Assembly (NCBI GenBank): GCA_013911545.1
Contig: JACETA010000041.1
Span: forward strand, 1 to 6,994
Reading direction: 5' to 3'
Length of the DNA: 6,994 bases
From: Chloroflexota bacterium
GTDB lineage: Bacteria; Chloroflexota; Dehalococcoidia; Lucifugimonadales; Lucifugimonadaceae
Numbering within the stretch: position 1 is the stretch's first letter; each line of letters begins with the position of its first letter. Below are positions 1 through 5,755 of this stretch, piece after piece. A program made the position numbers and the translations under genes. The notes under the pieces are model-generated. The model searched no databases and had not been told where the DNA came from. It worked only from the letters and a program-made list of their open reading frames with translations.

Positions 1-120
1 AGTAAAACCTGAAGCTGAATCTGCCGAGGAAGTAAAACCTGAAGCTGAATCTGCCGAGGAAGTAAAACCTGAAGCTGAATCTGCCGAGGAAGTAAAACCT
101 GAAGCTGAATCTGCCGAGGA
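1..120 (+). repeat. Four perfect 30-bp tandem repeats inside rplS
   Basis: Bases 1-30, 31-60, 61-90 and 91-120 are identical, with no synonymous differences. The unit is a multiple of three and encodes VKPEAESAEE (five acidic residues, one lysine, one proline per ten). By hand count it is about 47% G+C, clearly richer than the AT-rich genes around it. The array probably continues beyond the left edge. Identity at third codon positions points to recent expansion or ongoing homogenisation by slippage or unequal recombination. Copy number may be misassembled. Confidence 0.97.
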
Positions 121-457
121 AATTTTAGTAGAGTCTTTAAATTATGATGAATTTAGACCAGGTGACAATATAACTGTTAATATCAAAATTATTGAAGGTG
201 ACCGTCAAAGAACCCAATCTTTTCAAGGTGATGTAATTAAGGGAAGATTTGTTAAAACAAAAGAACCTGATTTGTCATCAACTTTTTTAATTAGAAGAAT
301 TGCAAGCGGTGTTGGGGTTGAAAGGATTTTCCCTTTCCATTCTCCATCAATTGAATCAATTAAATTAAATAGAAAAGGTAAAGTAAGGCAAGCCAGGATC
401 TATTACATGAGAGAAAGATCCGGAAAAAGGGCAAGGATTAAAGAAAGAAGGAATTAG
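1..457 (+). CDS. rplS: 50S ribosomal protein L19 with acidic repeat extension, 5' end missing
   Basis: The reading frame begins at base 2 and ends at TAG 455-457, giving 151 visible residues; the start lies left of the window. Residues 41-151 form an essentially complete L19 core. It opens with FRPGD and continues through the conserved GVGVERIFPFHSP, the basic KGKVRQARIYYMRERSGK and a C-terminal ARIKERR. L19 binds 23S rRNA and sits near the 30S-50S interface. The first 40 visible residues are not L19: they are four identical decapeptides VKPEAESAEE, strongly acidic, encoded by a perfect 30-bp tandem repeat. Ordinary L19 is about 115 residues and starts a short helix before the FRPGD motif, so this protein carries an N-terminal extension of at least 40 residues. 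How long it is, and whether it is joined to an upstream gene such as trmD, cannot be seen. The def start follows 4 nt after the stop, suggesting co-transcription. Confidence 0.93.
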   Translation, partial: VKPEAESAEEVKPEAESAEEVKPEAESAEEVKPEAESAEEILVESLNYDEFRPGDNITVNIKIIEGDRQRTQSFQGDVIKGRFVKTKEPDLSSTFLIRRIASGVGVERIFPFHSPSIESIKLNRKGKVRQARIYYMRERSGKRARIKERRN

Positions 458-461
458 TGGT

Positions 462-1091
462 ATGCCTATACTTCCAATTTTAACTTTTCCAAACAGTATA
501 CTTAGAAAAAAAGCTAAAGCTGTTGATTCTTTCGATAAAGAATTGAAAATTTTAATTGATAATATGATTGAAACTTTAAAACATGCCAAAGGAGTTGGTT
601 TAGCTGCCAATCAAGTTGGTGTACTTAAAAGAGTTTGTATTATAAAACACAGCCCAGAAGAAGATTATAAAGCTTACATAAATCCAGAAATAATTAAGAA
701 AACAGGGTCGAGATATGTAAATGAAGGCTGTCTGAGTTTCCCTGAATATAATGGAATTGTTAAAAGATCAATAAATGTTACAGCTAAGTATTTAGATGAA
801 TCAGGAGGCAAAATAAAAATTGATGCAAAAGATTTACTTTCTCAAGCTCTTGAGCATGAAATTGACCATTTAAACGGAATATTGTTCATTGACCATTTAA
901 AAGAACATGAGAAATTACACAAAAATGGACAAGAAAATAATTCGCATACCCATGATATAAACTTATCTGTAAATATTGATAATAACGAAAATAAAGAAAA
1001 AATTGATACTAACTTATATACTAAGATCGGGTTAGATGATTTGAAGCTTGCCCTAGAAAGAGCCGATATATTAAAGGAAGTTGAAGGTTAA
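462..1091 (+). CDS. def: Peptide deformylase with a hydrophilic C-terminal extension
   Basis: This is a metal-dependent hydrolase that removes the formyl group from the initiator methionine of nascent proteins at the ribosomal exit tunnel. All three family motifs are present: GVGLAANQ (residues 44-51), EGCLS with the metal-ligand cysteine at 90, and HEIDH (132-136) with two histidine ligands and the catalytic glutamate 133. The residue before the third motif is Glu131 where many family members have Gln. The ATG at 462 has an AAGGA ribosome-binding site at 448-452, nine bases upstream and inside the end of rplS. The catalytic domain ends near residue 150. About 60 more residues follow: an Asn/Lys/Glu/His-rich, probably disordered linker (about 150-185) and then a predicted amphipathic helix (about 186-207). 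Many deformylases stop at 150-190 residues, so the tail is unusual. secD follows after 2 nt. Confidence 0.95.
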   Translation: MPILPILTFPNSILRKKAKAVDSFDKELKILIDNMIETLKHAKGVGLAANQVGVLKRVCIIKHSPEEDYKAYINPEIIKKTGSRYVNEGCLSFPEYNGIVKRSINVTAKYLDESGGKIKIDAKDLLSQALEHEIDHLNGILFIDHLKEHEKLHKNGQENNSHTHDINLSVNIDNNENKEKIDTNLYTKIGLDDLKLALERADILKEVEG

Positions 1092-1093
1092 TT

Positions 1094-3022
1094 ATGATAA
1101 ATATAAGAACTTTAATATTTACTGCCTTAGTTTTCATATCATCAATACTTATACTATCTTTTAATACAATCTCTTTTAATTTTTTAGGTTTAGATATTGA
1201 TAGGGGTGATTCGGAGTCAATTTTAGGATTGTCCTTAGGTCTTGATCTTAAAGGTGGAACCCATCTTGTTTATGAAGCTGTTCCTAACAAAGATAGAGAA
1301 ATAACAAGTGAAGATATGGAAGGTGCAAGAAAAATATTAGAAAGAAGAGTCAATTCATTTGGTATATCAGAATCATCAGTGCAAATTGTAGGATCAGGGA
1401 GTGGGGTGAGTAAGAAACTTCTTGTGCAGTTACCAGGATTAAGCGACTTAAATTTAAACCTTACAATTGCTGGTGGTATTAGTTCAGAAGAATTAAAAAA
1501 CTCCCTTAATGAAAATGGCTTTAATGACATTAAGGTTACAGAGCTTGAAACACTTGATGGAAAATTTTTGCTTTCTGGCCCAAAATTAAAGAATGATGAC
1601 AATGGTGGCTTAACTAATTTATTGAGTAGCTTAGATAAAAAATATCCATATAGTTTTCTAATCGCATATAGTAGTCAATCTGAAGATGGGGAGCAACTCG
1701 AAGTTCCTGAACTAAGTAAAGTTATTGAAGCAGCAAATAAAATTGATTCAGATAATACTGTTGAAGATTTATCTCAAGGGATATTTAGGATTACAGTAAA
1801 GAATTTTTTGCCAGTAATTCAAGAAAAAAATGATAGGTTTTATGATCAACAAAAAGTTCAGCAATTTATAGAACCATTCGATGAAATTGGTGTCGTTTTC
1901 CAAGCTTCAATAGCTGGTGGTATTACATCTTGGAAAGTTTCTGGTGGTGTAGAAGAAGCAAAAAAATTAATTGGTGAAACTGCTCAATTAGAATTCAAGG
2001 AGAGGGATTGTTTGCCAGTTGAAAATGAAAACAACGAAGATATTTGGCCACCAGACAACCTTTCTATCGAGGAATGGGTTCAAGCAAGATGCATAATTCC
2101 AAATTACTATGAAGATAAGGCCGTTGCATTATCTGGTGAAGATTTAGTTGATGCATTTCCTGATGTCCAGCCTGGTATAGCTAGACCAGTTGTAACAATT
2201 ATATTTGATGATGATGGATCAGATGAATTTTATGATTTAACTAGTAGAGTTGCAAAAAATCAAGATTTATTGGCTATATTTTTAGATGGTGAGCAATTAA
2301 TAGCTCCTAGTGCTAGTTCAGGAATATCTGGTGGAAGAGCATTTATTCAGGGACCAACCTTTGATCAGCAGAGTGTAAAAACAATATCTATTCAATTAAA
2401 ATCTGGTGCATTGCCAGTAGGATTAAATTTAATTCAAGAAAGAAATGTTGATGCATCACTTGGTTCAGATTCATTAAGCAAAAGCTTATTTGCAGGTTCC
2501 TTAGGATTAATACTCGTTTTGATTTTTATGATTAGTTATTACAGAGTTCCTGGCTTAGTAGCATCATTATCATTATTATTTTATTCAACCTTGTTACTTG
2601 CTGTATTTAAAATTGTCCCTATTACTCTGACATTATCAGGTGCAGCGGCAGTAATATTGTCAATTGGTGTTGCTGTTGACGCAAATATACTGATATCTGA
2701 AAGAACTAAAGAAGAGCTTAGAAGCGGAAGGAATATTTTTGCTTCAATCAGTGAAGGCTTCTCAAGAGCTTGGCCTTCAATAAGAGATAGCAATGTTTCA
2801 ACGATTATAATTTGTGTAGTTTTATACTGGTTTGGGGATAGGTTCACTACAAGTGTTATACAAGGGTTTGCGTTGACCTTAGGTGTTGGAGTTTTATTGA
2901 GCATGTTTACAGCATTTACAGTAAGCAGATTATTGATGAGGTTGATTTCATCAACTCCAATTGGAAAAAAAGATAATTTATATGATCCTTTAGGTTCAAG
3001 TAAAGTAGGTAATAATGATTAA
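1094..3022 (+). CDS. secD: Protein translocase subunit SecD
   Basis: This is an inner-membrane RND-family subunit of the SecDF complex, which uses the proton gradient to help pull exported proteins through SecYEG. The topology fits SecD: one N-terminal membrane segment (about residues 7-29), a large extracytoplasmic region (about 30-460), then five membrane segments (about 463-482, 487-506, 513-535, 566-582, 590-616). Conserved stretches include LGLDLKGGTH (48-57), ILERRVNSFGISE (81-93), LIGETAQLEFKER (292-304) and the TM4 motif SIGVAVDANILISER (523-537), where Asp529 is the proton-relay type aspartate. Between VQLPGL (111-116) and GGVEEAKKLIG (284-294), which normally lie close together, there are about 165 extra residues (see findings). 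The start has GAAGG at 1083-1087, six bases before the ATG. The last 8 nt overlap secF. At 642 residues it is similar in overall length to proteobacterial SecD, but the extra sequence is placed differently, as far as I can judge without an alignment. Confidence 0.96.
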   Translation: MINIRTLIFTALVFISSILILSFNTISFNFLGLDIDRGDSESILGLSLGLDLKGGTHLVYEAVPNKDREITSEDMEGARKILERRVNSFGISESSVQIVGSGSGVSKKLLVQLPGLSDLNLNLTIAGGISSEELKNSLNENGFNDIKVTELETLDGKFLLSGPKLKNDDNGGLTNLLSSLDKKYPYSFLIAYSSQSEDGEQLEVPELSKVIEAANKIDSDNTVEDLSQGIFRITVKNFLPVIQEKNDRFYDQQKVQQFIEPFDEIGVVFQASIAGGITSWKVSGGVEEAKKLIGETAQLEFKERDCLPVENENNEDIWPPDNLSIEEWVQARCIIPNYYEDKAVALSGEDLVDAFPDVQPGIARPVVTIIFDDDGSDEFYDLTSRVAKNQDLLAIFLDGEQLIAPSASSGISGGRAFIQGPTFDQQSVKTISIQLKSGALPVGLNLIQERNVDASLGSDSLSKSLFAGSLGLILVLIFMISYYRVPGLVASLSLLFYSTLLLAVFKIVPITLTLSGAAAVILSIGVAVDANILISERTKEELRSGRNIFASISEGFSRAWPSIRDSNVSTIIICVVLYWFGDRFTTSVIQGFALTLGVGVLLSMFTAFTVSRLLMRLISSTPIGKKDNLYDPLGSSKVGNND

Positions 3023-3926
3023 TATTGTTGCAAAAAGGTTATGGTTTTTAGGTGCTTCATCGATAATATTGTTAATTGGAATTATATTTCTAGCTATTCC
3101 ACCTCATTTAAATTTAGGGATAGATTTTTTATCTGGAACCGGTGTAACAGTTCAATTTGAAAAAAATATTAATTCTTCACAGATTGATAACCAATTCCAA
3201 AAAATTGGCCTTGATTCTCCTAATATCCAATCAATGGGAGACAAAACATTTTTTATAAGAACTGAAAAACTATCTGATTTTGATATAGAAAACAACGACT
3301 CTACAGTATCTAGAAGTGATTTAGAAAAAACTATAGAAGAAGTTGACCAAAATGCAGAAATTATTGAAATTGAAAGCGTTGGAACAAAAGTAGCTGAGGG
3401 AACGATAAGAAATTCTGTAATAGCTGTTTCTGTAGCTTCTTTATTTGTTATGCTTTATGTTCTATATGCTTTTAGGAGGCTAGAAAAATCACATCGTTTT
3501 GCCTTTTCCGCAGTTTTAACTTTAATTCATGATGTAATACTTGTAACAGGTATTTATGCAATGTTGGGTCATATATTTGGACTTCAAGTAAATTCTGTAT
3601 TTATAGTCGCATTATTGACTGTTATTGGATATAGCGTAAATGACACTATAGTTATATTTGACAGGATAAGGGAGAATCAAATTAAATTCCCAGATAATAA
3701 TTATGCAGCAAATATTAATGTGTCTATTAATGAGTCCATAATAAGGTCCCTAGGGACAAGTTTAACTACATTGTTAGTTCTTTTTTCAATGTTAATTTTA
3801 GGGGGAGCATCATTAAGGGAATTCATTGTAGTACTTATATTAGGTGTAATTGTAGGAACTTACAGTTCAATTTTTATTGCTTCCCAATTTTTAATTATTT
3901 GGGAAGAAGGTATCAAAAAGGATTAG
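3015..3926 (+). CDS. secF: Protein translocase subunit SecF
   Basis: SecF is the partner of SecD in the SecDF export motor of the cytoplasmic membrane. There is an N-terminal membrane segment (about 9-29), a periplasmic head (about 32-130) and five C-terminal segments (about 131-153, 162-182, 191-210, 245-265, 270-296). The family signature SVNDTIVIFDRIREN lies at 207-221, with the conserved Asp210, and VGTYSSIFIA at 280-289. The usual GIDFTGGT motif is GIDFLSGT here (35-42), a mild departure. The length of 303 residues is slightly below the roughly 320 of proteobacterial SecF. The ATG lies inside the end of secD (8-nt overlap), with AGG at 3007-3009 as a short ribosome-binding site, so translation is probably coupled and gives matched amounts of the two subunits. 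Its 3' end overlaps convergent hemW by 14 nt. Confidence 0.96.
   Translation: MINIVAKRLWFLGASSIILLIGIIFLAIPPHLNLGIDFLSGTGVTVQFEKNINSSQIDNQFQKIGLDSPNIQSMGDKTFFIRTEKLSDFDIENNDSTVSRSDLEKTIEEVDQNAEIIEIESVGTKVAEGTIRNSVIAVSVASLFVMLYVLYAFRRLEKSHRFAFSAVLTLIHDVILVTGIYAMLGHIFGLQVNSVFIVALLTVIGYSVNDTIVIFDRIRENQIKFPDNNYAANINVSINESIIRSLGTSLTTLLVLFSMLILGGASLREFIVVLILGVIVGTYSSIFIASQFLIIWEEGIKKD
3880..3906. terminator. Perfect 8-bp hairpin at the secF/hemW convergence, possible 3'-end element
   Basis: CTTCCCAA at 3880-3887 pairs exactly with TTGGGAAG at 3899-3906 around an 11-nt AT-only loop. On the minus strand the stem begins 6 nt after the hemW stop codon. On the plus strand it lies in the last codons of secF, and a T6 run occurs at 3933-3938, too far away for a classical intrinsic terminator. 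No U tract follows on the minus side. It may protect 3' ends or assist termination where the two transcripts meet; a chance palindrome imposed on secF codons is also possible. Confidence 0.35.
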
Positions 3927-5127
3927 ACTGTATTTTTTCTTGAAACATTAAAAAAATACTATCGCTAAGTAATTTACCTTTTTCTGTTAGATATGTTGAA
4001 TTGTCATCTGAAGCTACTAAATTGTATTTAGTTAAATCATTTATTAATCCTAGAAATTGATCATTAAAATTTACCTCGAATTTATTTTTAAATTCTTCAT
4101 GATTAATACCTTTTGATAATCTAAAGTTCAGCATTATGTTTTCAATTAAAATATCATTTCTATCAAGAATGTAATTTTCTTCAAATTCTAAAATTGAATT
4201 TTTGAAATTATCAATATATTTTTTTAAGGATCTAACATTTGTTGTTCTTTTATTATCAATAAAAGAAGATGCTCCTGGTCCTAAACCTAAATAATTATTT
4301 TTATTCCAGTACCTTAAATTATGAATAGATTCCATTTTTGGTTTTGACCAATTTGAAATTTCATAATTTATATATTTATTTTCTTTAAGAAGACTATTTA
4401 ATACTGAAAACATCCTTACTGTGACGTTTTCATCAGCCTCTCGGATTTTATTTATCATCAAATCCCTATAAAACTTTGTTTTGGGCTCAAAAGTTAATTG
4501 ATAAGCAGATAAATGAGGCAAAGAAAACTCAATAAATTTTTTTAAGGAATTTTCCCAAGTATATATTTTTTGATTTGGAACACCATAAATTAGGTCCAAG
4601 TTTATGTTCGTAATATTACTTTTTTTGATTATTTCTAATGATGTTAATAGTTCTTTAGAGTCATGGTTTCTACCGAGTGTTTTTAAAACTGAATTATCAA
4701 AACTTTGCCCTCCCACACTTATTCTGTTAATCCCTAAATCTTCATAAAATTTAATCTTGTCTATATCAATATCTTTTGGATTTACTTCGATTGATATTTC
4801 TATCTTTTCTTCGCTTATATCAAAATTATCATTTAAATTTTTGAATATTAATTTGAGGTCATTATTTGCTAAATATGACGGTGTTCCTCCTCCAAATGAT
4901 ATAGATGCAACTTTATTATTTTCGAGTTTCCTAACTTTTATTTCTTGTATTAATGATTTAACAAATTCAGGAATTAAGTTATCTACTTTAGAAAACTTAT
5001 TAAAATCACAATAGGGACAAATTACATCACAAAAAGGAATATGAACATATAAAGATAAATCTTTATGGTGTCCAAAGGTTGGATTTATTATTTCCGTCTT
5101 CCTCATCTTGGTTTCTTTGTTCTTCAT
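3913..5127 (-). CDS. hemW: HemW-type radical SAM protein (HemN-like, probable heme chaperone)
   Basis: This is a radical SAM protein of the HemN/HemW family. The iron-sulfur motif is CDVICPYCDF: Cys33, Cys37 and Cys40, with Phe42. HemW proteins have this CxxxCxxCDF form, whereas true oxygen-independent coproporphyrinogen oxidases (HemN) have a fourth cysteine there, so HemW is favoured. Other supports are GGGTPS (79-84), SVGGQSFD (137-144), HNLRYW (269-274) and GLGPGASSF (281-289), followed by the C-terminal HemW domain with MLNFRLSKGIN (332-342). HemW is regarded as a heme-binding chaperone for respiratory enzymes, and databases often mislabel it coproporphyrinogen oxidase. Two starts are possible. 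Met1 (5127) has GAGG only 3 nt upstream. Met8 (5106) has no clear ribosome-binding site but gives an N-terminus closer to family length. No ATG, GTG or TTG occurs between Met8 and the LYVHIPFC motif, so an overlap of 44 or 65 nt with the upstream gene is unavoidable. Its end overlaps convergent secF by 14 nt. Confidence 0.92.
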   Translation of the reverse strand: MKNKETKMRKTEIINPTFGHHKDLSLYVHIPFCDVICPYCDFNKFSKVDNLIPEFVKSLIQEIKVRKLENNKVASISFGGGTPSYLANNDLKLIFKNLNDNFDISEEKIEISIEVNPKDIDIDKIKFYEDLGINRISVGGQSFDNSVLKTLGRNHDSKELLTSLEIIKKSNITNINLDLIYGVPNQKIYTWENSLKKFIEFSLPHLSAYQLTFEPKTKFYRDLMINKIREADENVTVRMFSVLNSLLKENKYINYEISNWSKPKMESIHNLRYWNKNNYLGLGPGASSFIDNKRTTNVRSLKKYIDNFKNSILEFEENYILDRNDILIENIMLNFRLSKGINHEEFKNKFEVNFNDQFLGLINDLTKYNLVASDDNSTYLTEKGKLLSDSIFLMFQEKIQSNPF

Positions 5128-5743
5128 TTACCTCATTATTAACTTTTTGATTTTCCGTTATCCATCTATTCATTTTATCAAGAGATGGGGGTATAACATT
5201 AAATATTTCAATATCTTCTGGAAATTTATGTGAGCCGGAAGATATTAAAAATAATGCTGCTTCTCCATTAGTCAAATTATTAATTTCATCTTGTATTATT
5301 TTTGTTCTTGAATTAATAATATCTGTATAATTTTTTTCTGCTATTTCTTTAACATTTTCACTAACAAATCCCATTTGAGCTATTCTAGTCCAATCAATTA
5401 ACTCTTTATAATTATTTTCCTCTTCAATTTTTTCAAATTTAGATCCAGATTTTAATCTCGGTAAAATAGTATCTAGGCACCATTTGTTATTTTCTTCTAA
5501 AAGTTTTGATGCTATTTCAAAATCTTGGTATATGCCTTCAACATAAATTTTATTAATGCTGCCAGCTGTTTTTTCTAGATTATCTAACTGTTCTGAAATA
5601 GATTCCCAATATTCATTTAATAAAACTTCAAATTCGTTATTATCAGGGAAATAGTTCTGTATATTTTGAACAAGATATAACTTTCTTTTAAGCTGTATAT
5701 TATCAGCCTGTGGTTTGCTTATTTTTCCTAACTCTTCTGACAT
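5063..5743 (-). CDS. Conserved-looking soluble protein of unknown function
   Basis: I do not firmly recognise this 226-residue protein. It has no signal peptide or membrane segment and is acidic and helix-rich. Residues 18-60 contain KRKLYLV and then NEYWESISEQLDNLEKTAG, a likely amphipathic helix. A middle region (about 75-150) has scattered Trp and Glu/Lys-rich helices. The best-ordered block is 158-195, with a beta-strand-like GEAALFLISSG, then KFPEDIEIFNVIPPSLDKMNRW. The last 30 residues are an Asn/Glu/Asp-rich, probably disordered tail, and this is the part that overlaps hemW. From memory, similar proteins with a KRKLYLV start and a PPxLDxxxRW end occur as hypothetical proteins in Chloroflexota; this is unverified. 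The start at 5743 is well supported by AAGGAG at 5748-5753, 4 nt upstream. It lies 12 nt after the YchF-like gene and is very probably co-transcribed with it and with hemW. Real gene: confident. Function: unknown. Confidence 0.85.
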   Translation of the reverse strand: MSEELGKISKPQADNIQLKRKLYLVQNIQNYFPDNNEFEVLLNEYWESISEQLDNLEKTAGSINKIYVEGIYQDFEIASKLLEENNKWCLDTILPRLKSGSKFEKIEEENNYKELIDWTRIAQMGFVSENVKEIAEKNYTDIINSRTKIIQDEINNLTNGEAALFLISSGSHKFPEDIEIFNVIPPSLDKMNRWITENQKVNNEVNEEQRNQDEEDGNNKSNLWTP

Positions 5744-5747
5744 CTTT

Positions 5748-5753
5748 CTCCTT
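5748..5753 (-). promoter_or_regulatory. Strong ribosome-binding site of the unknown gene
   Basis: Read on the minus strand this is AAGGAG, four bases before the ATG at 5743. It sits in the 12-nt gap after the stop of the YchF-like gene. It is the clearest Shine-Dalgarno sequence on this strand and fixes the start of the 226-residue protein. Confidence 0.75.
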
Positions 5754-5755
5754 TT

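Noticed and set aside
1..120. Direct 30-bp repeats considered as a CRISPR array
   Set aside because: The units are head to tail with no spacers, are a multiple of three, and read through in frame into L19.
272..457. Separate short plus-strand gene starting with ATG at 272
   Set aside because: An ATG-like start in another phase is not needed: this is the L19 frame itself, and the conserved core begins about 150 bases earlier.
365..610. Minus-strand open frame across rplS and def
   Set aside because: It is antisense to two clearly conserved genes, has no ribosome-binding site and resembles no protein family.
1270..1602. Minus-strand open frame inside secD
   Set aside because: It is antisense to conserved SecD motifs, with a Ser/Phe/Leu-rich composition typical of a shadow frame.
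2581..2904. Minus-strand open frame inside the SecD membrane domain
   Set aside because: It is a shadow of the conserved TM3-TM6 coding sequence, with no family resemblance.
3933..3938. T6 run as part of an intrinsic terminator for secF
   Set aside because: It is 27 nt from the hairpin, and the only closer pairing is a weak A5/T5 stem, so it does not fit a classical terminator.
4757..5014. Plus-strand open frame antisense to hemW
   Set aside because: It overlaps the Fe-S and GGGTPS motifs of hemW on the opposite strand and has Ser/Phe/Ile-rich shadow composition.
3913..5127. Calling the radical SAM protein HemN (coproporphyrinogen oxidase)
   Set aside because: The cluster motif is CxxxCxxCDF without the fourth cysteine typical of HemN, and the HNLRYW motif and C-terminal domain fit HemW.
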